In this document: positions 16,944 to 24,142 of the stretch, piece by piece
Layout of the letters: each line of letters starts with the position of its first letter
Numbering within the stretch: position 1 is the first letter of the stretch
Assembly (NCBI GenBank): GCA_026390585.1
Contig: JAPLFP010000308.1
Span: forward strand, 1 to 34,346
DNA length: 34,346 nt
DNA from: Ignavibacteriales bacterium
Lineage (GTDB): Bacteria > Bacteroidota > Ignavibacteria > UBA10030
Direction: 5' to 3'
Notes under the pieces: generated by a model
Seen by the model: only the letters and a program-made list of their open reading frames with translations
What the model was told of the DNA's origin: nothing
Database searches by the model: none
Translations under genes and position numbers: made by a program

Positions 16944-17498
16944 ATGACAATCTTTCTAGATCTTGCTGGTTCTCTCGTTGTAAGAGCTTCCATGGTGACC
17001 GTAATGCTAGGTTTGACGGTGACCATGAATAATGCTCTGTACGAGACCACCCAGCGGACAAATGCAACGGCCACTGTTGCAGCGGTCGGAGAGATTATGT
17101 ACACGGATCTTAACGAGGCCGTGGGTACGGGGTTCTCGACTTCAAACCCCTACCTAATGGTGTTCCAAGCGGACACGAGCGATCAATCAACGCCGTGGAC
17201 AATTACATACGACGCTATGGAAACATACACTCGGACCCAGTGGGATCCCGTAGCTCATCAAAACGTTGATGTGGTGCTTCATCGGCTGTACCGCCAAAGC
17301 GGATCTCAGCGTGTATTGATCTCTGACAATCTTCAAAATGTGCAGTTCAGGTATTTCGATTCAGACGGCCAATCGCCGTCTTCGCCAGGTAACGTCAATT
17401 CGGTTCGAGTAACGCTCGTCGCAAAGATTGAGGGCGTCGAAAGTGGAGTAACAACAACCACCATTGATTTTAGGACATTTCCACCAAGTCTTAATTAA
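16944..17498 (+). CDS. Pilin-like membrane-anchored protein 1 (non-canonical N-terminus)
   Basis: The 184-residue protein has one N-terminal hydrophobic segment (roughly residues 10-28, MVTVMLGLTVTM) and a following helix-forming stretch. A beta-rich C-terminal half contains LISDNLQNVQFRYFDSDG, which recalls the PilW/GspJ class of minor pilins. There is no GFTLxE prepilin peptidase site, so cleavage and methylation as in type IV pilins are not expected. The N-terminal 60 residues line up in layout with the proteins at 17521 and 23547. An internal Met (residue 17) could be the true start and would leave an even shorter leader. It is the first gene after the sigma-54 regulator and lies in the same block as the PilC-like and PilB-like genes. 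The role in a pilus or pseudopilus is inferred. Confidence 0.7.
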   Translation: MTIFLDLAGSLVVRASMVTVMLGLTVTMNNALYETTQRTNATATVAAVGEIMYTDLNEAVGTGFSTSNPYLMVFQADTSDQSTPWTITYDAMETYTRTQWDPVAHQNVDVVLHRLYRQSGSQRVLISDNLQNVQFRYFDSDGQSPSSPGNVNSVRVTLVAKIEGVESGVTTTTIDFRTFPPSLN

Positions 17499-17520
17499 CA
17501 GTTAGTCGAAAGGCACAACC

Positions 17521-17934
17521 ATGGGGAGCTCAAAAACTCTACTTGTCAGCGCAACAATGCTGATCGTGGGGGTCTACGCGATCTCCCTGAAGAGCGTTCA
17601 GACCACCGCAATGCAGACCGCGCAGTCCCAGGTAAGTCGAATGCAAAGCGAACGGTTGGTTGATGCCGCGATGAGCGTTGCGCTCGATGATGTACAGAAA
17701 TATGGTCCTCAAAACAAAACGATAACAGGGAAGAAAGCCCTTGGTGGAACGATAGACTATACCATCACCAAAAAATCGAGTTCCCTCGCTCAGATTGACA
17801 TTGACGTATATATCGGGGGGGGGAAAACGAGACATGTGGTAGCACAGGTCGAGCAGGCAAAGAAGAAGAGCGGATATCGCAAGGTCCATCGCGGTGACTG
17901 GCGCGTTGCAAGCGTTTTTGTGAAAAAGGGCTAG
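17521..17934 (+). CDS. Pilin-like membrane-anchored protein 2
   Basis: The 137-residue protein begins MGSSKTLLVSATMLIVGVYA, a single membrane helix right at the N-terminus. An amphipathic helical stretch (about 25-58) and a small domain with GGTIDYTITKK and IDIDVYIGGGKTRHVVAQV, probably beta strands, follow. The tail is basic (KKKSGYRKVHRGDWR). No prepilin peptidase motif is visible. The layout (N-terminal anchor, alpha1-like helix, small globular head) matches the pilin/pseudopilin plan and its neighbours at 16944 and 23547. It starts 22 bases after the preceding stop and is certainly in the same operon. I recall similar MGSS-type hypothetical proteins near MNLGQT-type proteins in related genomes, but could not check. 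Confidence 0.65.
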   Translation: MGSSKTLLVSATMLIVGVYAISLKSVQTTAMQTAQSQVSRMQSERLVDAAMSVALDDVQKYGPQNKTITGKKALGGTIDYTITKKSSSLAQIDIDVYIGGGKTRHVVAQVEQAKKKSGYRKVHRGDWRVASVFVKKG

Positions 17935-17966
17935 CGTAGCAGCAACCTCTTAGCGACTCGACCTCT

Positions 17967-18284
17967 ATGTCTTCGAACGAATATCGGGTTTGTCCCAAGT
18001 GTGGTAATTTCTCGCTGGCGCAGGAACGCCAGCATTTTTGTATATGGTGCGGAACCAAACTGGTTGGGGAGTGCCAGCAATGCGCCAAGCCGATCCTCTA
18101 TCCGCACGGTCGGTTCTGTTATCATTGTGGTAGCCGGTATGGGTTCGCGAAAGTACATAACGGATTAGAGCAACGCCTGGTGAATACGTCCGAGTCAGCG
18201 GTGAAGGTTTGGGTGAGTGAGGAGGGGCGTACGCTTAAGTCTCAGTTTGTGCACGACGACCCGCTTGGCAAACGCAAGGTATAG
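17967..18284 (+). CDS. Double zinc-ribbon protein 1
   Basis: The 105-residue protein has four CxxC knuckles: C9/C12 (CPKCG), C25/C28 (CIWCG), C36/C39 (CQQC) and C51/C54 (CYHCG). They form two treble-clef zinc ribbons. A 45-residue tail without cysteines (SAVKVWVSEEGRTLKSQ) follows. Double zinc ribbons commonly mediate protein or nucleic acid contacts; nothing here fixes the partner. The gene follows pilin-like protein 2 by 32 bases and a shorter paralogue lies at 18552, so it seems to belong to the pilus-like locus. The ribosome site before the ATG is weak. Confidence 0.75.
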   Translation: MSSNEYRVCPKCGNFSLAQERQHFCIWCGTKLVGECQQCAKPILYPHGRFCYHCGSRYGFAKVHNGLEQRLVNTSESAVKVWVSEEGRTLKSQFVHDDPLGKRKV

Positions 18285-18410
18285 CGCACCGAAGAGCAGC
18301 GACCCCCCATCAACTGTTAACCCTCGAAAGAACTCCTTTTTCACCTTCCTCCGACTGATTCCAATCTTCGTATTTCACAGGCATTCTCGCGTGTTCTAGC
18401 TAGAGAGTCG

Positions 18411-18535
18411 GTTGAAAAGTGTGGCCACGAAGCCGCGAAGACACAAAGGGTTTGAGATATCGTTTCCTTTTCTCTTATTACTCTTCGTGTCTCGGTGCCT
18501 TTGTGGCTAATAGTAGGTTTTCATCCAAGCTTCTA
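18411..18535. repeat. Inverted-repeat spacer element between the zinc-ribbon genes (diverged)
   Basis: The 267-base gap 18285-18551 contains a hairpin-like unit with inner arms 'gtggccacgaag...cacaaag' (18421-18449) and 'cctttgtggc' (18499-18508). The outer ends are AGAGTCGGTTGAAAA on the left and, read on the minus strand, AGAAGCTTGGATGAAAACC on the right. The ends resemble, loosely, those of the L/R elements at 2401, 18773 and 22273. A related inner pattern is at 24150-24222. The first part of the gap (18285-18410) shows nothing recognisable. Confidence 0.45.
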
Positions 18536-18551
18536 GTAGACGTCCAAAAGG

Positions 18552-18773
18552 ATGCTCGTGGCCAGTGAAACTCAAAGCGTCAACCGCTATCGTCTTTGCC
18601 CAAAATGTGGTAACTTCTCGCATGTGCTGGAGGAGCAGTTCTACTGCATTCTCTGTGGAACAAAGCTCATCGAGCAATGCACTCAATGCGGAACATCGAT
18701 CCTGCATCCGCAGGGAAAGTACTGTCATCACTGCGGGAGCGCGTACCGTGATCCGCTCGTTGGCAATGAGTAG
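18552..18773 (+). CDS. Double zinc-ribbon protein 2 (paralogue)
   Basis: The 73-residue protein repeats the pattern of the gene at 17967: C16/C19 (CPKCGNF), C32/C35 (CILCGTKL), C43/C46 (CTQCG) and C58/C61 (CHHCGS). It lacks the long tail. Shared words (CPKCGNFS, CGTKL, the GK/GR-x-C-x-HCGS end) show a tandem duplication that has since diverged, with a repeat element now between the copies. The ATG at 18552 gives a 15-residue leader before the first cysteine; a shorter start cannot be excluded. The stop codon's last base coincides with the left end of the next repeat element. Confidence 0.7.
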   Translation: MLVASETQSVNRYRLCPKCGNFSHVLEEQFYCILCGTKLIEQCTQCGTSILHPQGKYCHHCGSAYRDPLVGNE

Positions 18774-19033
18774 AACGTATCTCAAAAACACTCTGTGAGA
18801 GAAAATAGTCTCACGCAAAGTCCCGCTGCTCGCAATGAACCAAAGCAACGAGTCATTGCGAGCGTTCTTTGCGAAGCAATCTATCCATCGACAGATTGCT
18901 TCGTCGTCCCGTCAGAAAGCAGCGGGACTCCTCGCAATGACTTGGTTGTATGTCGTTGCACTGCGGCTTGGCGCCTTTGCCTGCCTCGTGAAACTCCCTG
19001 AGGCAGGCGGGCGTGAGGTTTTTTGAGATGGCT
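18773..19033. repeat. Composite spacer element, copy 3 (R...L orientation)
   Basis: The left end is AGAACGTATCTCAAAAACAC (18773-18792), which is the R end type. The right end, read on the minus strand, is AGCCATCTCAAAAAA (19019-19033), which is the L end type. The element is therefore inverted relative to 2401-2929 and 22273-22485. Inside are the 'cattgcgag' units facing each other (18853-18861 and 18934-18942), and paired 'gacagattgcttcgtcgtcc' and 'cgaagcaat' arms. It fills the gap between zinc-ribbon gene 2 and the PilC-like gene almost exactly. Confidence 0.7.
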
Positions 19034-19059
19034 TGTAGTCTTGAGTTCAGGAAGACTTG

Positions 19060-20460
19060 ATGCCTCAATTGACCGCAACGGAATATCGAATCCAGGCAAT
19101 AGATCAAAACAACCGCCCGGCGCAGCGATACATCACGGCGGTCTCGATCTTTGCTGCGCGCGAACGGGCACGCTCACTGGCAAAGACACAGGGATGGAAG
19201 AAGACATCGGTCGACAAGAAGAAATCCTACTCCTACCGTGTGCTGAGAGGGTCGACGCAGATCGATGGTGTCCAGAGCGCCTATTCAAAAGCCGAAGTCA
19301 CTGCTGCGCTTGAGAAGCTCGGTTTCAAGGTAAAGAACGTCCGGCGATTCTACGATATTCGCTTCGCTGCATCTTCCGAGGAAGTAGTAACGTTCATCGG
19401 AACAAGTGCCAAACTGCTCGAACAAAAACTCCCCTACAACGAAATTCTCCAGATCATGTCGGGCCACGTCCGGGACAAGAACCTCCGGAGTGCGCTCAAG
19501 GCCATTATCCGCGACCTCAAGGAAGGTGTCGACTCGCGCGACGCATTTCTGCGGCAAGGGAAGGTCATCGGACACGACACTGCTCTGATGCTGGGCATCG
19601 CTTCGAAGAGCGGGGACATGAAAGCGATTTTCGAGAGCGTAGCCCGATTTGTAGAACGACAGGCCGATTTCCGCAAGGGTTTGATGAGTTCGATGATTCT
19701 CCCCGCCGTTACCTCACTCGCCCTGGTTGGTGCGCTGGTCTTTTACATCATGTACCTTCTTCCCAAGATGGTCGAAATGCTGAAGCCGATGATGGGAGCA
19801 ACGCCCCCGCTGACAGCATTCACCATGCAGGTGAGCGACATTCTGAAAGACAATCTGGTGCTGATTTTGGTCGCGTTTGGCGCGGCGCTGGGCAGTTTCT
19901 ATGCGTACATCCTGTCGACAAACGGCCGTGTCTGGTTCGACAAATGGGTGGTCAGGCTTCCGTACATTGGGAGAATTCTGAAGAACACGAGTTCAGAGCT
20001 GTTTTGCCGCGTCCTTGGAATCCTCTATACCTCCGGCGAAAACATTGATGCCATTCAGCACGCTGCTGAATCGAGTCGCAATCGCTTCCTGGAAAAACAG
20101 ATCAGAACGATCGCGATCCCGACCATGTTAAAATATGGGACCGAATTCTGGAAATCGATGGAGATGGTTGGGTTCTTCCCCGACATGATCATCTCCCGGT
20201 TCCGCACCGCAGGTGAGACAGGAAGCGTCAAAGTGACCGCAGTACAGCTGGCAGATTACTATGAAATGGAAAATCGTTACGCGATGAAGAACCTTGTCAA
20301 TATCATCGAGGTTGCTGTGTCGATGGTGATCATGGTTTCGATGGTGTTCCTGACACTGCTCTCTTCCGAGACGGCAACGATCAAGATCGAACCAAGGCAC
20401 GATCAACAACCGAAAATGACGGCGCAACCCGACACGATCATCGATCTTCGAGATAAATAA
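19060..20460 (+). CDS. Type II secretion/type IV pilus inner-membrane platform protein, PilC/GspF-like
   Basis: From the ATG at 19060, with AGGAAG just upstream, the protein has 466 residues. Two T2SSF domains lie at about 115-235 (SSEEVVTFIGTSAKLLEQKLP and MLGIASKSGDM) and about 320-440 (SSELFCRVLGILYTSGENI then FRTAGETGSV), each ending in membrane helices. The three helices are SLALVGALVFYIMYLLP, LVLILVAFGAALGSFYAYIL and VAVSMVIMVSMVFLTLL. The protein is the inner-membrane hub that the PilB ATPase turns to build a pilus or pseudopilus. The N-terminus carries two tandem copies of the small beta-alpha 'EYRIQAIDQ...AARERA' and 'YSYRVLRGS...SKAEVTAAL' module, where PilC proteins usually have one. 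The PilB-like gene follows after 9 bases. Confidence 0.9.
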   Translation: MPQLTATEYRIQAIDQNNRPAQRYITAVSIFAARERARSLAKTQGWKKTSVDKKKSYSYRVLRGSTQIDGVQSAYSKAEVTAALEKLGFKVKNVRRFYDIRFAASSEEVVTFIGTSAKLLEQKLPYNEILQIMSGHVRDKNLRSALKAIIRDLKEGVDSRDAFLRQGKVIGHDTALMLGIASKSGDMKAIFESVARFVERQADFRKGLMSSMILPAVTSLALVGALVFYIMYLLPKMVEMLKPMMGATPPLTAFTMQVSDILKDNLVLILVAFGAALGSFYAYILSTNGRVWFDKWVVRLPYIGRILKNTSSELFCRVLGILYTSGENIDAIQHAAESSRNRFLEKQIRTIAIPTMLKYGTEFWKSMEMVGFFPDMIISRFRTAGETGSVKVTAVQLADYYEMENRYAMKNLVNIIEVAVSMVIMVSMVFLTLLSSETATIKIEPRHDQQPKMTAQPDTIIDLRDK

Positions 20461-20469
20461 GAACAGCCC

Positions 20470-22269
20470 GTGCCGACAACAACACCGATACAGAAAACGA
20501 AGCGAGAATTCGGCGATCTGCTCGTGGAGAAGGATATCATTTCTCCCGACCAGCTGCTTGGCGCGCTCGAGATTATCAGCCGTGAGCCGCACGACAAGCG
20601 CAGGAAACTCCCCCAAGTCTTGGTGGACGATCTTCGCGCTGATCGCGACAAGATCTACGATGAGATTGCCGACTATTATGCTTTCCGGAAGCTGCCCATT
20701 AAAGAGGAGGACCTGGACGACGAAGCGCGCGCGTTTGTCCGGAAACATCTGCACGGAATGCAGCCGACAGTCAGAGCCATGGCGCTCGAATATCGCGTTC
20801 TTCCCTTCATGATGGATCCAGAACGTCCGGAGCGCCTGTTGGTGGTCACGCCCGACCCCACACGCAAAGAAGTTTACGCAATCGCGCGATCACTGCCGTT
20901 CCAGAAATTTGAAATCTGCTACGTAAAACTGAAACAGTGGGAAGATCTCTGGCAGCGTGTCAACGTCACCCGCTCGGGGTACGCAGACTTCGAGTCTGAT
21001 ATTCATGACACCACGCAGGAGATTCAGGAAGACTCGGAGATGTACGAGCAGGAGCTCGAGGAGGAAATCAACCGAAGCGGATTGGTTGACCTCATCGAGA
21101 ACGTGTTCATCGATGCTGTCCGTGTCGGGGCAAGCGATATTCACGTCATTCCGCGCGGTGAAAAGAGGACGGAATTCCATTTTCGGATCGATGGCAAGCT
21201 GACCCTTTGGTATGCGAACACTGACTCACGAGCAGAGGCTGTCGCCGCAGTAGTGAAAGACCGTGCAATGAACCTCGATCGCTTCGAGCGCACGACAGCG
21301 CAGGACGGCTTTGCCCAGTTCACGATCGACAGGAAAACCATTCGGTTCCGTGTTTCGGTCATTCCAACGGTTGGCAAGGAACTGAAAAGCAAATACGAGT
21401 CCATCGTCATTCGTGTCCTGCAAGAGCCCACGTTTAGCACCCGGCTGGAAGATATTGGCTTCGATCCATACTCCCTGAGCGAGTTTCGAAAGGCAATTAC
21501 GAAACCGTACGGGATGATCATCGTCACCGGCCCTACAGGAAGCGGGAAAAGCACAACCCTGTTTTCAGCCCTTCGCACGATCATTGATTCAACAGTCAAT
21601 GTGCTCACCGTCGAAGACCCGGTGGAGTTTTTTATCGAAGGAGCTCGTCAGGTAAAGCTCAATCCCAAGCTTGATTTCGACGGCGCTCTTCGGGCAATCT
21701 TGCGTCACGATCCTGACATCGTGATGGTAGGTGAAATTCGCGATCGGCAGACCGCGGAAATTGCCATCAAGCTGGCAAACACCGGTCACTTGACGTTGTC
21801 AACCCTTCACACGAACGATGCAGCCAGTGCCGTTTCCCGCTTGTACAAGATGGGTGTCGAGCCGTTCTTGATTGCGTATTCGATCAATATTATCATGGCG
21901 CAACGGCTGGTCCGAAAACTCTGTGATCGTTGCAAGTCGCCCGTCGAGCAGCCCGAGGTCGAGGCGCTCCTGAAACTCGGCATGAAGAAAGAAGATATCG
22001 CGACCGCAAAGATGTGCCGGCCCGTGGGTTGTATCAGTTGCATCAAGGGATTCAAAGGCCGGACCGCAATCTACGAAGCGCTTCCGTTTACGAAGACCAT
22101 CCGTAAGATGATTCTGCAAGCAGGCGAAGTCATCGATGACGAAGCCCTACGGCAAGAAGCAATTCGCCGTGGTATGCAGACTCTGAGAATGTCCGGACTT
22201 CAATTGGTGAAGAATGGAATCACGACGCTTGAAGAGATTGCCAGTGTGACGTTGGAAGATGAGGATTAG
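20470..22269 (+). CDS. Type IV pilus/T2SS assembly ATPase, PilB/GspE-like
   Basis: The 599-residue protein begins at a GTG 9 bases after the PilC-like gene; no better start is available. An N-terminal MshEN-like region (about 10-150: FGDLLVEKDIISPDQL) precedes the ATPase. Walker A is GPTGSGKST from residue 354. The Asp box (TVEDPVEF), Walker B (DPDIVMVGEIRD) and His box (LSTLHTNDAASAV) are all intact. The zinc-binding cysteines are LCDRCK and CRPVGCISC (about 484-522). TAIYEAL and the C-terminal helical region complete the fold. This is an assembly motor, not a PilT retraction motor, which would lack the MshEN and cysteine parts. It pairs with the PilC-like protein. No PilT, PilD, PilMNOP or secretin gene lies in the window. 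Confidence 0.94.
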   Translation: MPTTTPIQKTKREFGDLLVEKDIISPDQLLGALEIISREPHDKRRKLPQVLVDDLRADRDKIYDEIADYYAFRKLPIKEEDLDDEARAFVRKHLHGMQPTVRAMALEYRVLPFMMDPERPERLLVVTPDPTRKEVYAIARSLPFQKFEICYVKLKQWEDLWQRVNVTRSGYADFESDIHDTTQEIQEDSEMYEQELEEEINRSGLVDLIENVFIDAVRVGASDIHVIPRGEKRTEFHFRIDGKLTLWYANTDSRAEAVAAVVKDRAMNLDRFERTTAQDGFAQFTIDRKTIRFRVSVIPTVGKELKSKYESIVIRVLQEPTFSTRLEDIGFDPYSLSEFRKAITKPYGMIIVTGPTGSGKSTTLFSALRTIIDSTVNVLTVEDPVEFFIEGARQVKLNPKLDFDGALRAILRHDPDIVMVGEIRDRQTAEIAIKLANTGHLTLSTLHTNDAASAVSRLYKMGVEPFLIAYSINIIMAQRLVRKLCDRCKSPVEQPEVEALLKLGMKKEDIATAKMCRPVGCISCIKGFKGRTAIYEALPFTKTIRKMILQAGEVIDDEALRQEAIRRGMQTLRMSGLQLVKNGITTLEEIASVTLEDED

Positions 22270-22272
22270 AGT

Positions 22273-22485
22273 AGAGCCATCTTGAAAATGTCACGCAAAG
22301 TCCCGCTTCTGGATTCCGCTCATGAGCGGGATTCAGAGAGCGGAAGCGCAAAGACGCAGAGAATGGAGAGAAGAGAGTATTAAGTACCAGGTACCAAGTG
22401 GAAAAAAACATATACATGACTTCGCGGCTTTGCGTCTTTGCGAGAGATTCTTCTTACTTGCTGTTGGGTTTTTGACATAGGTTCT
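22273..22485. repeat. Composite spacer element, copy 2 (L...R orientation)
   Basis: The left end is AGAGCCATCTTGAAAATG (22273-22290), L type. The right end on the minus strand is AGAACCTATGTCAAAAACCC (22466-22485), R type. It starts 4 bases after the PilB stop. Inside are a 'ggattccgctcatgagcgggattc' palindrome (22311-22334) and paired 'gcgcaaagacgcag' (22346) and 'ctttgcgtctttgcg' (22428) arms. Its outer ends, not its inner parts, match the other copies. Confidence 0.7.
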
Positions 22486-22509
22486 AGTGAATATTCACAG
22501 GAGATCAGC

Positions 22510-23301
22510 ATGAATGCTTCAGCTCAGATCATGGAAGCGCGCACGGTGCTCATGGTCGACGATGACGATGCGTTCCGCATCGCAATGAAACAGGTCCTTT
22601 CCGCCGGCGGGAAATACAAAGTGCGCTCGGCCGACTCAGGTGAAGCTGCCGTTGAATTGCTTCAGCAGGAACGGTTTGACCTGATCGTGCTCGACTATCG
22701 GATGCCCGGAATCTCCGGCCTGAACGTCCTTCAATGGATGCACGAACAGAAGCTCGACACCCCGGTGATCATGATGACGGCTGCAGGCTCCGAGAGTGTC
22801 GCCGTAGAAGCGATGAAACTTGGCGCATACGATTATGTTCGTAAGGAACAGATCGACATCGATCACATCAGCATCCTCATCGATGGCGTGATTGAGCGGT
22901 ATCTGTTCCGAAAAGAAAAGGAGCGCCGGGAAACGATCGAGCGTGAACGCGAAAAAAGCCTCGTGGCCATTGAAACATTTCACAGTACACTGGCATCCAT
23001 TGCTCAGATCGTCAACAATTCGTTGTCGATGGTTTCGCTGAACATCCAGGAACATGAAGCGAAGCTGAAGCCCTTTGTTACTGAGGAGGGTCAGCGGAGG
23101 GTCGCACAGGTGTTCGCAGGCCTGAAGCAGGAGTACAGCGTCATTTCGTCGGCGGTCAAATCGATGCTTGACATGGCAAATGTTCTCCATGGAAACTTCA
23201 CGGACGCGAACTATACCGAAAAGCTCCAGGAGATGATGAACGGAAACCTCAAGATGGTTCAGCAACGCGGGATATCCAATCCCTCCACGAAGAAACCTTA
23301 A
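22510..23301 (+). CDS. Response regulator with a helical C-terminal tail
   Basis: From the ATG at 22510 (AGGAGA upstream) the protein has 263 residues. The receiver covers about 11-130: the acidic cluster VDDDD, Asp62 in LIVLDYRMPG, the switch Thr in VIMMTAAGS, and Lys in YVRKEQ (a Pro is usual after this Lys). Residues 140-250 are a charged linker (EKERRETIEREREK) and long helices (FHSTLASIAQIVNNSLSMVSLN, then QEYSVISSAVKSMLDMANV). These resemble the dimerisation bundle of a histidine kinase, but no HATPase follows. It may be a phosphotransfer or dimerising output. The frame is open back to 22438 inside the repeat; this is not accepted. It sits between the PilB-like and third pilin-like genes, so it may steer the pilus-like machine. 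Confidence 0.85.
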   Translation: MNASAQIMEARTVLMVDDDDAFRIAMKQVLSAGGKYKVRSADSGEAAVELLQQERFDLIVLDYRMPGISGLNVLQWMHEQKLDTPVIMMTAAGSESVAVEAMKLGAYDYVRKEQIDIDHISILIDGVIERYLFRKEKERRETIEREREKSLVAIETFHSTLASIAQIVNNSLSMVSLNIQEHEAKLKPFVTEEGQRRVAQVFAGLKQEYSVISSAVKSMLDMANVLHGNFTDANYTEKLQEMMNGNLKMVQQRGISNPSTKKP

Positions 23302-23363
23302 ATGGCAATTGAGGAACAGCTAACGAACAGAGTCTATGCACTAGAACGAAACACATCTTGTTT

Positions 23364-23445
23364 CTGGGGTGTCAGGAACCATTTCCTGACACCACCTTGG
23401 CTCATTTGAAGAGAAGAGGTGTCAGGGTGTGGACCCTGACACCCT
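23364..23445. repeat. REP-like hairpin doublet, copy 2
   Basis: It starts CTGGGGTGTCAGG, as copy 1 at 14994 does. Hairpin 1 is GGTGTCAGG-AACCATTT-CCTGACACC and hairpin 2 is GTGTCAGGGT-GTGG-ACCCTGACAC. The linker (about 24 bases) shares GGCT with copy 1. This copy has the clean form of hairpin 1, without the inserted small hairpins. Paired inverted units of this type are typical of REP sequences spread by REP-associated (TnpA-REP) transposases; none is encoded here. Confidence 0.7.
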
Positions 23446-23490
23446 GAGTTATTTTGATAGTAGTTGCGAAACGACAAGCGAACGGAGTTT

Positions 23491-23550
23491 ATGCGTAACA
23501 ACACAACACATCTTGCGCTGTCAATGGTCACAGGAGGGGAAATCCTATGA
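23491..23550 (+). CDS. Possible 19-residue leader ORF coupled to pilin-like gene 3
   Basis: ATG at 23491, with CGGAG upstream, opens a 19-codon frame (MRNNTTHLALSMVTGGEIL). Its TGA (23548-23550) overlaps the ATG of the next gene in an ATGA. The ribosome site of the next gene (AGGAGGGG) lies inside it. It could be a coupling leader or the remnant of a lost upstream gene. It is too short to prove by sequence. Confidence 0.3.
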   Translation: MRNNTTHLALSMVTGGEIL

Positions 23551-24128
23551 ACCTGGGACAAACGATGATCACGATGGGAATGTTCGTGTTGCTGGTCATG
23601 TCGGTGATCAGCGCGAATCGCATGCTCGTGCAGAATGCGGAGAACAGCCTGCAAACAGAAGCTCTGGCGGAATCTGCAACTATTGCGAATGACATCTTCT
23701 CGGAGGCACAGAGCAAATTGTTTGATCATAATGTGGATACAACCAGAACAAATCAAGTTCCAGGTGATTTCAGTTCACCGACTGACACGACCCATTCGGA
23801 ATGGGGGCCATCGAGTGCAGAAAGGTCGGCGGTTGGCCCGATGCCGGACAGCAGTTACGTCGGACACTATCGGTCGATCAATGCCTTTGACGATGTCGAT
23901 GACTATAACGGTTACACCCGAATTGTCGGCGCGGACACTACAAGTGGCGTCAGAATCGGTGGTTATTTGGTGACTGTGCGAGTTTTTTATGTCGATCTAA
24001 GCAATCCTGATGTTGCAGTAGACTGCCAGACCAATTTTAAGAAGATAGAAGTGGATGTCCAGCACCACCCATATTTGGATTTCTTGCCAGACGAGAAGCT
24101 CACTTACTCGTCATTGATGTCATACTAG
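23547..24128 (+). CDS. Pilin-like membrane-anchored protein 3 (MNLGQT type)
   Basis: The 193-residue protein begins MNLGQTMITMGMFVLLVMSV, a membrane helix at the very N-terminus. An amphipathic helix (ANRMLVQNAENSLQTEALAE then SATIANDIFSEAQSK, about 23-58) and a domain of about 130 residues follow. That domain is rich in Asp, Tyr, Ser and Thr (RSINAFDDVDDYNGYTRIV and YLVTVRVFYVDLSNPD). AGGAGGGG, 8 bases upstream, supports the start. As in the proteins at 16944 and 17521 there is no prepilin peptidase site. From memory, proteins opening MN(L/T)GQT are frequent in Ignavibacteria-like genomes as hypotheticals; I could not check. Its distance from the other two suggests that repeat elements have expanded the operon. 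Confidence 0.7.
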   Translation: MNLGQTMITMGMFVLLVMSVISANRMLVQNAENSLQTEALAESATIANDIFSEAQSKLFDHNVDTTRTNQVPGDFSSPTDTTHSEWGPSSAERSAVGPMPDSSYVGHYRSINAFDDVDDYNGYTRIVGADTTSGVRIGGYLVTVRVFYVDLSNPDVAVDCQTNFKKIEVDVQHHPYLDFLPDEKLTYSSLMSY

Positions 24129-24142
24129 AGACGTGGTCTAAG

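Noticed and set aside
18217-18399. 60-codon ORF overlapping the end of zinc-ribbon gene 1
   Set aside because: It overlaps a supported gene and runs into spacer sequence without motifs.
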